A stretch of DNA of 34,311 bases from Bradyrhizobium aeschynomenes (GTDB lineage Bacteria > Pseudomonadota > Alphaproteobacteria > Rhizobiales > Xanthobacteraceae): positions 68,861 through 103,171 of the forward strand of contig NZ_JABFDM010000019.1 of NCBI RefSeq assembly GCF_013178945.1, read 5' to 3'. The notes under the pieces are model-generated. The model ran no database searches and was not told the DNA's origin. It was given only the letters and a program-made list of their open reading frames with translations. The translations under genes and the position numbers were made by a program. Numbering within the stretch: position 1 is the first letter of the stretch; each line of letters opens with the position of its first letter. Positions 24,314 to 32,910 of the stretch are shown here, one piece after another.

Positions 24314-25018
24314 TCACACGCTGCGCGTCAACCCGCCGTCGACCCGGATGTTCTGGCCGGTGATGTAGGCCGCGCCCTCGGAGGCGAGGAACGCGATGGT
24401 GGCGGCGATCTCTTCCGACTTGCCGTAGCGGCCCAACGGCACTGTGCTGCGGCGCTCCTCGGTGGCCGGCAGGCTGTCGATCCAGCCGGGCAGCACGTTG
24501 TTCATCCGGATGTTGTCGGCAGCATAGCTGTCGGTGAAGATCTTGGTGAACGCGGCGAGACCGGCGCGGAACACCGCCGAGGTCGGAAACATCGCCGACG
24601 GCTCGAAGGTCCAGGCCGTCGAGATGTTGATGATCGCGCCATTCTTCTGCGCCTGCATGATCGGCGTGACCAGGCGCGTCGGACGGATCACGTTCAGCAG
24701 ATAGGTATCGAGCCCACCGTGCCACTGCTCGTCGGTCAATTCCAGGATCGGCGCCCGCGGACCGTGTCCGGCGCTGTTGACGAGCACGTCGATGCGGCCC
24801 CAGCGGCTGACGGCACCGTCGACGAGGCGCTTGAGATCATCGTTGGACGTGTTCGATCCGGTGACGCCGAGGCCGCCGAGCTCAGCGGCCAGCGCCTCGC
24901 CCTTGCCCGATGACGACAGGATCGCGACCTGGAATCCGTCAGCCGCGAGACGGCGCGCCGCCGCCGCGCCCATGCCGCTGCCGCCGGCGGTGACCAGCGC
25001 GACCTTTTGTCCTGTCAT
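24314..25018 (-). CDS. SDR family protein with altered catalytic site
   Basis: A 234-residue Rossmann-fold protein of the short-chain dehydrogenase/reductase family. The cofactor loop is TAGGSGMGAAAAR (TGxxxGxG type) and the structural NAG appears as NSAGHG. The catalytic area reads NISTAWTFEPSAMFPTSAVFRAGLA. Aligned on the following AGL, the usual YxxxK is replaced by SAVFR, so both catalytic Tyr and Lys seem missing. The C-terminal IRVDGGLT is standard. The protein may be a reductase with other chemistry, a binding protein or an inactive paralog. ATG 25018 follows AGGAG by 8 bases. It is convergent with the glutamine-synthetase-like gene and divergent from the LOV kinase gene. Confidence 0.9.
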   Translation of the reverse strand: MTGQKVALVTAGGSGMGAAAARRLAADGFQVAILSSSGKGEALAAELGGLGVTGSNTSNDDLKRLVDGAVSRWGRIDVLVNSAGHGPRAPILELTDEQWHGGLDTYLLNVIRPTRLVTPIMQAQKNGAIINISTAWTFEPSAMFPTSAVFRAGLAAFTKIFTDSYAADNIRMNNVLPGWIDSLPATEERRSTVPLGRYGKSEEIAATIAFLASEGAAYITGQNIRVDGGLTRSV

Positions 25019-25287
25019 GACGTGTGCTCCTGCCCGGATGATCGAAGCGACGATGTAGCTGCTCGCTGCCATCCGGTCGAGGGCACGAGGCGGGTATCGC
25101 CATCTTCGCGAGGATTGTTCCCGCGTCCGCTCGTCGCATTTTCGTGAGATTGCACGGGCCGGCTTTCACGCAGGCCTTGGCTGCGGGAACCCGAGCCCAT
25201 CGGGCGGCATATCGATGTGCGCTGCATCGGAACACGGCGCCCGCGCAATCATGCGCGTCATCACGGGACCAAGGCGGAGCAGGGAAG

Positions 25288-26892
25288 ATGTCAGAGCACA
25301 GGCCGCAGCGCGATCGCGCCGTCGTCGACAGCGGCGATGCGTCCGATCTGTCGTCGGAGCGTCACGACATCTTCTTCGCCGCCGTCGAGACGACGCGGAT
25401 GCCGATGATCGTCACCGATCCGCGCCAGAACGATAATCCCATTCTGTTTGCCAACCGGGCGTTTCTGGAGATGACCGGCTACGATCTCAGCGAGATCGTC
25501 GGATCCAATTGCCGTTTCCTGCAGGGGCCGGACACCGATCGCGACACCATCGATGCGGTCCGCACCGCGATCGCGAACCGTCAGGACATCGCGGTCGAGA
25601 TCCTCAATTACCGCAAGAACGGCGCGGCGTTCTGGAATGCGCTGTTCATCAGCCCGGTCTACAACCGGAGCGGCGAGCTGGTGTATTTCTTCGGCTCGCA
25701 GCTCGATGTCTCGCGCCGGCGCGACGCGGAGAGTGCGCTGGTGCAGTCCCAGAAGATGGAGGCCATCGGCCAGCTCACGGGCGGCATCGCGCACGATTTC
25801 AACAACATCCTGCAGGTCATCATCGGCTACACCGAGACCCTGCAGGGGGCTGTCAGCGAGCTCGCGCCGCGGCACCGCCGGGCCGTCGACAACATCCGCG
25901 CGGCGGCCAACCGCGCCGCGACCTTGACGCAGCAGCTGCTGTCGTTCGCGCGCAAGCAGCGGCTCGACAGCCGGCCGATCAACCTCAACAACATGATCGA
26001 GACCATGGTGCAGATGGCGCGGCACACGCTCGGCGAAAGCGTCCGCATCGTCGTGAAGGCGCAGCCGGGCCTGTGGAACAGCCGGGTCGACCAGACCCAG
26101 GCAGAGGTCGCGCTGCTCAACCTGTTCGTCAATGCGCGCGATGCGATGCCACAGGGCGGCACGCTCACGATTCGCACCGAGAACAAGGAGATCGCCGAGG
26201 AGGACATCGCGCAGTTCGGCGTGCCCAAGGCCGGGCGTTACGTCGCGCTGAAGGTGTCGGACGACGGCGTCGGTATTCCGCACCACATTCTCGCACGCGT
26301 CGCGGAGCCCTTTTTCACGACCAAGGAGGAGGGCAAGGGCACCGGTCTCGGCCTCGCCATGGTCTACGGGTTCACGCGCCAGTCCGGCGGCAGCACCTAC
26401 ATCTACAGCGAGGTCGGCCTCGGCACGACCGTGCAGCTGCTGTTCCCGGCGACAGAGCAGGCGATCGCGGCGCCGTCCATCCGTCCCGCGATGGCGATGG
26501 ATCGCACCGGCAGCGAGCGCATTCTGATCGTCGAGGATCGCGCCGAGGTGGCCGAGCTCGCGCGCTCGATCCTGGAGGATTTCGGCTACCGCACCGAGGT
26601 CGCCGCCAATGCGCACGCGGCATTGGAGCTGTTGGATTCGGAGACCCGCTTCGATCTGCTGTTCACGGATCTCGTAATGCCCGGCGGCATGAACGGCACG
26701 GTGCTGGCGCGAGAGGCGCGCAAGCGCCAGCCGAAGCTGAAGGTGCTGCTCACGACCGGCTATTCCGACGCCGCGGTCGAGCGCGCCGATGCCAATATCG
26801 GCGAGTTCGAGATCATCAACAAGCCGTACCGCCGCACCGATCTGGTCCGCCGCGTCCGCCAATTGCTCGACGGCCCGACCGGCGTGACCTGA
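25288..26892 (+). CDS. LOV-domain hybrid histidine kinase/response regulator (blue-light receptor)
   Basis: A 534-residue soluble photosensor kinase. The LOV domain (about 25-145) has the full signature GSNCRFLQGPDTD with adduct-forming Cys75. The flavin-contacting residues Asn107 (ILNYRKNG), Asn117 (FWNALF) and Gln138 (GSQLDV) have spacings 32, 42 and 63 from the cysteine, the same as in plant phototropin LOV2. HisKA follows with His169 in GGIAHDFNN. The HATPase has NLFVNARDAMPQGG, then GTGLGLAMVYGF. A C-terminal receiver has Asp461 in LLFTDLVMPGG. The order LOV-HK-REC is that of the Pseudomonas syringae LOV kinase. Blue light should form an FMN-cysteinyl adduct and change kinase activity (family knowledge). 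GGAG lies 8 bases before ATG 25288. corA follows 62 bases later. Confidence 0.96.
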   Translation: MSEHRPQRDRAVVDSGDASDLSSERHDIFFAAVETTRMPMIVTDPRQNDNPILFANRAFLEMTGYDLSEIVGSNCRFLQGPDTDRDTIDAVRTAIANRQDIAVEILNYRKNGAAFWNALFISPVYNRSGELVYFFGSQLDVSRRRDAESALVQSQKMEAIGQLTGGIAHDFNNILQVIIGYTETLQGAVSELAPRHRRAVDNIRAAANRAATLTQQLLSFARKQRLDSRPINLNNMIETMVQMARHTLGESVRIVVKAQPGLWNSRVDQTQAEVALLNLFVNARDAMPQGGTLTIRTENKEIAEEDIAQFGVPKAGRYVALKVSDDGVGIPHHILARVAEPFFTTKEEGKGTGLGLAMVYGFTRQSGGSTYIYSEVGLGTTVQLLFPATEQAIAAPSIRPAMAMDRTGSERILIVEDRAEVAELARSILEDFGYRTEVAANAHAALELLDSETRFDLLFTDLVMPGGMNGTVLAREARKRQPKLKVLLTTGYSDAAVERADANIGEFEIINKPYRRTDLVRRVRQLLDGPTGVT

Positions 26893-26954
26893 TGCGCCGC
26901 TTGACCCGGCGAGTCCTCGCGTCGAAAGTCGGTCCGCAGAGCGGAGAGTCCACC

Positions 26955-27989
26955 ATGCGTCACGTCACGATGCAGACAGCCGATGCGCCGGCCGTTCGGG
27001 CGCATGGCGAGCCGCGCGAACCCGGCGTGGTCGCGGCCGGCGTCTATGCCGATGGCCGCCGCGTCGCCGACATCCCGATCGAGGACGCCGGCGCCTGGAG
27101 CAAGCGGCCGGGCCACGTGGTTTGGATCGGGCTGCACGAGCCGGATGCGGCGCTGCTGCAACGGGTGGCCGATCAGTTCGGCCTGCACGAACTCGCGATC
27201 GAGGATGCGTCGAAGGCGCATCAGCAGCCGAAGGTCGAGCGATATGGCGATGCACTGTTCGTTGTCGCGCGCACTGCGCAGCTCGTCAAGGAGCATATTG
27301 TATTCGGCGAGACCCACGTCTTCGTCGGCCCCGGCTTCGTCGTCTCGGTGCGCCACGGCGCCTCGACCTCCTATGGCGCGGTGCGGGAGCGCTGCGAGAG
27401 CTGTCCGGGCTCGCTCGCCAAGGGCGAGGACTACATCCTCTATGCGATCCTCGACTTCATCGTCGACAACTACCGGCCGGTGACCGAGAGCATCATGGCC
27501 GAGGTCGAGACCCTGGAGGAGGTCGTGCTGCAGCGGCCGCTGGCGCGCCACGAGGTCGACCGGCTGTATCGCCTGCGGCGCGATCTCCTGCGGCTGCGCC
27601 GCGCCGTGGGTCCGGTGGTCGACGTCTGCAAGCGGCTCGAGCATGTCGACAACGTCGCGATCGATGCCGAGATGGCTCCCTTGTTTCGCGACGTGCTCGA
27701 CCACGCCAGGCGCGCCGAGGAGGATGCGGATTCCCTTCGCGAGATCCTCGCTTTCGTGTTCGAGGCCAGCATGATGGCCGGCCAGGCGCAGCAGACCGAC
27801 ATCGCCCGCAGGCTCACCGCCTGGGCTGCCATCCTCGCGGTGCCGACCGCGGTCGCCGGCATCTACGGCATGAACTTCGAGCACATGCCGGAGCTGAAAT
27901 GGCAGTACGGCTACTACGCGGTGCTCGGCTTCATCGCGGTCGTGTGCAGCACGCTGTACTGGCAGTTCAGGCGGCGCGGGTGGTTGTGA
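26955..27989 (+). CDS. corA: Magnesium/cobalt transporter, CorA family
   Basis: A 344-residue inner-membrane protein of the CorA metal ion transporter family, which forms a pentameric channel for Mg2+ (also Co2+/Ni2+). The soluble N-terminal funnel includes the long helices (EVETLEEVVLQRPLARHEVD, RLYRLRRDLLRLRRAVGPV). Two membrane helices at the C-terminus (WAAILAVPTAVAGIYGMNF, then YGYYAVLGFIAVVCSTLYWQ) carry the signature YGMNF and the loop EHMPEL. The chain ends with the basic QFRRRGWL. GGAGAG lies 6 bases before ATG 26955. It is 62 bases after the LOV kinase on the same strand and could be cotranscribed with it. CorA is widespread, so functional linkage is only a suggestion. Its 3' end faces a solute-binding protein gene, with a palindromic repeat between. 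Confidence 0.94.
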   Translation: MRHVTMQTADAPAVRAHGEPREPGVVAAGVYADGRRVADIPIEDAGAWSKRPGHVVWIGLHEPDAALLQRVADQFGLHELAIEDASKAHQQPKVERYGDALFVVARTAQLVKEHIVFGETHVFVGPGFVVSVRHGASTSYGAVRERCESCPGSLAKGEDYILYAILDFIVDNYRPVTESIMAEVETLEEVVLQRPLARHEVDRLYRLRRDLLRLRRAVGPVVDVCKRLEHVDNVAIDAEMAPLFRDVLDHARRAEEDADSLREILAFVFEASMMAGQAQQTDIARRLTAWAAILAVPTAVAGIYGMNFEHMPELKWQYGYYAVLGFIAVVCSTLYWQFRRRGWL

Positions 27990-28013
27990 GGAAAAGGCAA
28001 TTCTGGTGTCGGT

Positions 28014-28122
28014 GTCATTCCGGGGCGGCGCACGCAAGCGCGTCGAGCCCGGAATCCATTCTGCAGCGCGTTGTGTGGTGAGATGGATTCCGGGCTCGTG
28101 CTGCGCACGCCCCGGAATGACG
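28014..28122. repeat. Palindromic intergenic repeat, family A
   Basis: Outer arms GTCATTCCGGGGC and GCCCCGGAATGAC, inner arms GAGCCCGGAATCCAT and ATGGATTCCGGGCTC. It lies between the convergent corA and solute-binding protein genes, where it could form a bidirectional terminal hairpin. Confidence 0.85.
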
Positions 28123-28129
28123 AGCGAAA

Positions 28130-29746
28130 CTACCCCTTCACGAACTGTCGATAGTCCGGCTCGCGGTGAAACCAGAACTCGTAGCCGCTCACCGCCTTCT
28201 GCATCGCGACGTCGTGGATCGGCTGGTTCAGCGGCACCACCGGGACCTCGCGCATGCACAGAGCGATGAAGGCCTTCACTGTGCTCTCATACTCGCCGGC
28301 ATCCGTCGTGAAGCGTGCCTTGTCGATCAGCGCGTCCATCTCCTTGCTCTGGTAGGACGAGATGTTGAAGATCGAATTGCGGCCGTGGAAATTCCAGTAG
28401 AAATAATATTCGGGATAATCGAGCCAGCCTGAGAACCGATTGAGCGCCATCGGCAGCTCCTTCTTGTTCAGCGTCGTGCGCCAGTTGGCGCCGGGAATCT
28501 TCTCGATTCCCGCCTTGATGCCGATCTTGGCGAGGCTCTCCTGGATCAGGATCGCGGTGGGCTCGCCGACCGTCGCCGTGCCTGCGTCGAGCGACAACGT
28601 CGTCTCCAGGCCCTCCAGGCCGGCCTCCTTCATCAAAGCCTTGGCCTTATCGAGGTCGGTCACATAGGGAAACGGCTGCGGCCATACCGGCTTCGACACC
28701 TCCGCTGCGCCGCCATACATCGGCACCGCGCGGCCGAAGAACGCGCTCGACTGGATCTGCTCATAGGGCATCGCCCAGGCGATCGCCTGGCGCAGCTTGA
28801 CATTGTCGAACGGCGGCTTGGCGGTGTTGAGCGCGACATACCACAGCGCGTTGGGGATCGGCACGCCCGTGACCTTGACCTTGCCCTCCTTGATCAGCTG
28901 ATCGAAATCGCGCGGCGCAAAGCCGCTGGAGAGATCCGCATCGCCGCGCTCGAGCATCGCCCGCCGCGTGCCGGCCGAGGGAATGTCGCGCGCGATCACG
29001 CGCTTGATCTTCGGCAAGGGTCCGCATGTCCAATTGTCGAACCGGCTCAGGATGGTCTCCGTGCCCGGCTTCCAGCTCTCCACCTTGTAGGCGCCGCCGC
29101 CGGCCTCGTTGGCCTTCAGCCAGGCGAGCGCCCACGGATCTTCCGCCGTCACGTTCTTCTTGGCGAGCTCCGAATTGATGATGAAGGGCACGACCACCGC
29201 GACGTTGAACAGCAGCATCTTGTCCTTGCGGATATAGTCGATGCGGAAGGTGTGATCGTCCACCACGACGAACTGCTCCGGCTTCTCCAGCGATCCCGCC
29301 GACATCTGGAAGGTCGGGAAGCCGCCGACCGACACCGCGCGGTCGAACGACCATTTGACGTCCTTCGCGGTCACCTTCGTGCCGTCATGGAAGGTCGCGT
29401 CCTTGCGCAGCTTGAAGGTGCAGGACATGCCGTCGGCGGCGACCTCCCAGCTCTCGGCCAGCTCCGGCGCCAGCACGGCGCGGTCGTAGGACGTCGTGCC
29501 GTCCGGCAGGGCCTTGGCCGCATAGCTGAGCAGCCGGTCGTAGCAGTTCCAGGCGAGCCCGTTCACGGTCTGGTTCGAGCCGACGCCCTGCATGTCCAGC
29601 GAGTTCGGCCCGAGCTCCTGCACCACCAGCAGCGTCTCGGCGCGGCCCTGCGACCAGGCGCTGCGCGGTGCCAAGGTCAGCCCGGCGGCGCCGAGACCGC
29701 CGAGCAGGAGGCTGCGGCGTGTGAAATCGAAATGCGAGCTGCTCAT
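28130..29746 (-). CDS. ABC transporter substrate-binding protein, family 5 (peptide/opine type), Tat-exported
   Basis: A 538-residue periplasmic solute receptor. The N-terminus has a twin-arginine signal (FTRRSLLLGGLGAAGL, cleaved near the AWSQG stretch), so it is exported folded. The mature chain shows family 5 (DdpA/OppA-like) features: LAPELAESWEVAADGMSCTF, KLRKDATFHDGTKVTAKDV, VKWSFDRAV and later DYPEYYFYWNFHGRN. Family members bind oligopeptides, opines, nickel or other small molecules; the ligand is not predictable. AGGGGGG lies 6 bases before ATG 29746. No permease or ATPase gene adjoins it, so it is an orphan receptor here. It is divergent from an SDR gene, with 147 bases between starts. 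Confidence 0.93.
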   Translation of the reverse strand: MSSSHFDFTRRSLLLGGLGAAGLTLAPRSAWSQGRAETLLVVQELGPNSLDMQGVGSNQTVNGLAWNCYDRLLSYAAKALPDGTTSYDRAVLAPELAESWEVAADGMSCTFKLRKDATFHDGTKVTAKDVKWSFDRAVSVGGFPTFQMSAGSLEKPEQFVVVDDHTFRIDYIRKDKMLLFNVAVVVPFIINSELAKKNVTAEDPWALAWLKANEAGGGAYKVESWKPGTETILSRFDNWTCGPLPKIKRVIARDIPSAGTRRAMLERGDADLSSGFAPRDFDQLIKEGKVKVTGVPIPNALWYVALNTAKPPFDNVKLRQAIAWAMPYEQIQSSAFFGRAVPMYGGAAEVSKPVWPQPFPYVTDLDKAKALMKEAGLEGLETTLSLDAGTATVGEPTAILIQESLAKIGIKAGIEKIPGANWRTTLNKKELPMALNRFSGWLDYPEYYFYWNFHGRNSIFNISSYQSKEMDALIDKARFTTDAGEYESTVKAFIALCMREVPVVPLNQPIHDVAMQKAVSGYEFWFHREPDYRQFVKG

Positions 29747-29893
29747 TGGGACCCCCCTGCGGTGCACGAATTGCCCTCGTCGAGGCAAGGCGCGTGCCAG
29801 CGAGGGCCCAGCCATGCCGGCCGATTGCCCCCCGACATCGCGCGCCATCTTTTGCTACGCTGATCGGCAGATCACAGCGGTGAGGAGGCGACG

Positions 29894-30622
29894 ATGGCGG
29901 GAGCGCTCGAACGCAAGGTAGCAGCCGTGACCGGCGCGGCGTCCGGCATCGGGCTCGCCAGCAGCGAGGTGATGCTGGCGGCTGGCGCCCGCGTGGTGAT
30001 GATCGACCGCGATGCCGCGGCGCTGGCGCGTCTTCGCGAGCGGCACGGCGACGCCATGATCCCCGTGGTCATCGACCTGCTCGACCCCACGGATTGCGCC
30101 ACGCTGATGCCGCGGGTGCTGGACGCGGCCGGACGGCTCGACATCCTCCACGCCAATGCCGGCAGCTATCTCGGCGGCGACCTCGTCGAGACCAGCGGCG
30201 ACGCGATCGACCGCATGCTGACCCTCAACGTCAACGTCGTCATGAAGAACGTGCGCGACGTGCTCCCGCACATGATCGCGCGCGGGTCCGGCGACGTCAT
30301 CGTCACCAGCTCGCTCGCCGCGCACTATCCGACCCCCTGGGAGCCGGTCTATGCCTCGTCGAAATGGGCGATCGACTGCTTCGTTCAGACCACGCGCCGC
30401 CAGGTCTTCAAGCACGGCATCCGCGTCGGCGCGATCTCGCCGGGCCCGGTCGTCACCGCGCTGATCGCCGACTGGCCGGCCGAGAAGCTGAAGGAGGCGC
30501 GCGAGTCCGGCAGCCTGCTGGAGCCCTCGGAGGTCGCCGAGGTGATCATGTTCATGCTGATGCGTCCGCGCGGCATGACCATCCGCGACGTCGTGATGCT
30601 GCCGACGAATTTCGATCTGTAG
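29894..30622 (+). CDS. SDR family oxidoreductase, ribitol dehydrogenase-like
   Basis: A 242-residue classical short-chain dehydrogenase. Motifs in order: cofactor loop TGAASGIG near residue 14, the NAG in LHANAGSYLG, catalytic serine in VIVTSSLAA, and YASSK as the active YxxxK pair. The product motif is AISPGPVVTALI. This is an intact enzyme, unlike the SDR at 24314. It would oxidise or reduce an alcohol/ketone with NAD(P)(H); the sugar-alcohol annotation is only the nearest resemblance. GAGGAGG lies 6 bases before ATG 29894. It is divergent from the family 5 solute-binding protein gene, and the two may share a regulator and a substrate route (inference). A possible extended -10-like TGCTACGCT lies at about 29853-29861. 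Confidence 0.93.
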   Translation: MAGALERKVAAVTGAASGIGLASSEVMLAAGARVVMIDRDAAALARLRERHGDAMIPVVIDLLDPTDCATLMPRVLDAAGRLDILHANAGSYLGGDLVETSGDAIDRMLTLNVNVVMKNVRDVLPHMIARGSGDVIVTSSLAAHYPTPWEPVYASSKWAIDCFVQTTRRQVFKHGIRVGAISPGPVVTALIADWPAEKLKEARESGSLLEPSEVAEVIMFMLMRPRGMTIRDVVMLPTNFDL

Positions 30623-30774
30623 AAGACGTCAGCCTCCCATGAGCTGGGAGCAGTCCGAGGTCATCGCCGCGCCCGGCCCCTCTGTTGCGATGGCCGGTGT
30701 GACGGTCCTTCCGGAGCGGCCGCCCTGGTGCCTTCCGCGGATGACGACCACTCCGTGGAACTACGGGTGTCGAA

Positions 30775-30794
30775 TTAAGCATCGTCTTAAGCAT
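30775..30794 (+). promoter_or_regulatory. Direct repeat upstream of the third MCP gene
   Basis: TTAAGCAT occurs twice with CGTC between (30775-30782, 30787-30794), 40-60 bases before the MCP ATG. Two TTAA boxes 8 bases apart recall the CtrA site TTAA-N7-TTAA but do not match it exactly. The surrounding bases are AT-rich for this genome, so it is probably in or near the promoter. Confidence 0.35.
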
Positions 30795-30834
30795 ACGATT
30801 CTAGCTTCATTCGACTCGAACCCGGGATTCAACG

Positions 30835-32910
30835 ATGAAGATCGGCCGCCTCTTTGCAATCTCCATGCTTTCCGTAACGGCGCTTGCCGTCCTGCCTGCC
30901 GCCCAGGTCGTCATCGAGCAGGTCAGAGCGGTCAGCGACAAGGCGGAAGCGATCAGGACCGTCGAGGCGTTCGGCGCGGTGCTGCTCTACGCGCAGGATG
31001 TCGTCGGTCATCGCGCCCCCTACATCACCCCGATCTTCCAGGACAATCCGGCAACGCCGGCGCAGCTGGAAGGCGTCCGCAAGATCAGGCAGTCGTCCGA
31101 GGCGTCCTTTGCCAAGGCCCGCGCGCAGCTGGCGAACGTCTCCGACAGTGCGGCGATCACGCGGAGCCTGGAGCAGGCGTCGTCCAAGCTGTCCGAGATC
31201 CTCGCCAAGGTCGACCCCACACTGACCGTGCCGCTGAGTGCGCGGGATCCCGCTGTCATCAAGAGCCTCCTGCCGGGGGTGACCCAGGTGGCGCTCGCGA
31301 TCGAGCCGATTCTGAACCAGTTGCAGAACCGTATCGCCAATGCCGACGCATCGCTGACGACGCTGCTCGACGTCGCCCGCACCGCGCAGGACCTGCGCGT
31401 GACCGCCGGCGGCCGCGCCGCCGCGCTGTCGCCGGCGCTCAGCGCCCGCCGCGCCGTGACGCCGGCCGAGAAGGCGGCGATGGACCGCGCCCAGGGCCGC
31501 ACCGAGGTCGATCGCGAGCGTCTGGAGGCCGGCATCGACCAGCTCGGCAATCCGGAGCGCCTGCTGGCGGCCTTCAAGGACGCCCGAGAGGCCTATTTCG
31601 GACGCGCCGTTCCGATCATCGACAAGGACCTCGCAGCCGGGCTCGGCGACCTCAACTACACACTCACCGCCGACAGCCTGGCCGAGGCGGTCGTCCCGGC
31701 CGTGCAGAAGTTCTTCGTCGTGCGCGATGCCGCCATCACCGAGGCGCGCGACAGCGCCGTCGCGGCGCGTGACGCGGCCTATCGCATGCTGGCGCTGGCG
31801 ATGGTCGTCGTTGTCGCCCTTGCCGGCATTCTCGTGTTCGTCACCATGCTGCTGCGCCGCCGCGTGATCAACCCGATCGTGAACCTGACAGGTCTGATCG
31901 GCGAAATGGCGGCCGGCCATGACGACGTGGCGATCCCGACGATCGATCGCGACGACGAGATCGCCGCGATGACCGGATCGCTGCAGACCTTCAAGGAAGC
32001 GCTGCTCGCGAAGAAGCGCGCCGAGCAGGAGGCCGCGGCCGAGGCGCAGGCCAAGATCGAGCGCGGCCAGCGCGTCGAGCGTTTCACGCGCGAGTTCGAG
32101 ATGGCGATCGGCGACGTCGTCGGCATCGTGTCGTCGGCCTCGGCCGATCTGGAGCGTTCCGCCGCCTCGCTGACGACGACCGCTGGCCGCTCGCTGGAGC
32201 TCGCCACCGTGGTGACCTCGGCCTCCGAGGAAGCCTCGACCAACGTGCATTCGGTGGCCGCGGCCGCCGAGCAGATGAGCTCGTCGGTCAACGAGATCAG
32301 CCGCCAGGTGCAGGATTCCGCGCGCATCGCCAACGAGGCGCTGGCGCAGGCGCGCAAGACCAACGACAACGTCGCCGAGCTCGCCAAGGCCGCCGCGCGC
32401 ATCGGCGACGTCGTCGAACTGATCAACGCGATCGCAGGACAAACCAATCTGCTCGCGCTCAACGCCACCATCGAGGCCGCCCGCGCCGGCGAGGCCGGCC
32501 GCGGCTTCGCGGTGGTCGCCTCCGAGGTCAAGGCACTCGCCGAGCAGACCGCCAAGGCCACCGGTGAGATCGGCCAGCAGATCGGCGGCATCCAGGCGGC
32601 GACCCAGGAGTCGGTCGGCTCGATCAAGGAAATCGGCGAGACCATCGCCCGGATGTCGGAGATCGCCTCCGCGATCGCGTCCGCCGTCGAGGAGCAGAGC
32701 TCGGCCACCCGCGAGATCTCGCGCAACGTCCAGCAGGCCGCGCACGGCACCCAGCAGGTCTCGGCGAACATCGCCAGCGTCCGGCATGGCGCCGACGAGA
32801 CCGGCTCGGCCTCCTCGCAGGTGCTGTCCGCCGCCAAGTCGCTCTCCGGCCAGAGCAGCCGCCTCCGCGACGAGGTCAGCCGCTTCCTGGACTCGGTGCG
32901 GGCGGCGTAA
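30835..32910 (+). CDS. Methyl-accepting chemotaxis protein
   Basis: A 691-residue transmembrane receptor. The first membrane helix is about residues 6-27 (LFAISMLSVTALAVLPAAQV). A long helical periplasmic sensor spans 28-315. The second helix is about 318-341 (MLALAMVVVVALAGILVFVT), then HAMP (RRRVINPIVNLTGLIGEMAA) to about 395. The signalling tip QTNLLALNATIEAARAG is near 536-552. The C-terminus ends FLDSVRAA, similar to the FLTNIRAA of the MCP at 6572, with no CheR-binding pentapeptide. The two receptors share their signalling-domain layout but have different sensors. It lies 212 bases after the SDR gene on the same strand and probably has its own promoter. The ligand is unknown. Confidence 0.93.
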   Translation: MKIGRLFAISMLSVTALAVLPAAQVVIEQVRAVSDKAEAIRTVEAFGAVLLYAQDVVGHRAPYITPIFQDNPATPAQLEGVRKIRQSSEASFAKARAQLANVSDSAAITRSLEQASSKLSEILAKVDPTLTVPLSARDPAVIKSLLPGVTQVALAIEPILNQLQNRIANADASLTTLLDVARTAQDLRVTAGGRAAALSPALSARRAVTPAEKAAMDRAQGRTEVDRERLEAGIDQLGNPERLLAAFKDAREAYFGRAVPIIDKDLAAGLGDLNYTLTADSLAEAVVPAVQKFFVVRDAAITEARDSAVAARDAAYRMLALAMVVVVALAGILVFVTMLLRRRVINPIVNLTGLIGEMAAGHDDVAIPTIDRDDEIAAMTGSLQTFKEALLAKKRAEQEAAAEAQAKIERGQRVERFTREFEMAIGDVVGIVSSASADLERSAASLTTTAGRSLELATVVTSASEEASTNVHSVAAAAEQMSSSVNEISRQVQDSARIANEALAQARKTNDNVAELAKAAARIGDVVELINAIAGQTNLLALNATIEAARAGEAGRGFAVVASEVKALAEQTAKATGEIGQQIGGIQAATQESVGSIKEIGETIARMSEIASAIASAVEEQSSATREISRNVQQAAHGTQQVSANIASVRHGADETGSASSQVLSAAKSLSGQSSRLRDEVSRFLDSVRAA

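Noticed and set aside
24306..24330. GACGCG/CGCGTC pair around the convergent stops of the ligase and SDR genes considered as a terminator.
   Set aside because: The short stem overlaps both coding ends, has a 12-base loop and no T-tract.
25144..25287. N-terminal extension of the LOV kinase.
   Set aside because: ATG 25288 has a good ribosome-binding site and begins a normal LOV-kinase N-terminus. The extension has poor coding character and lies in the divergent promoter region.
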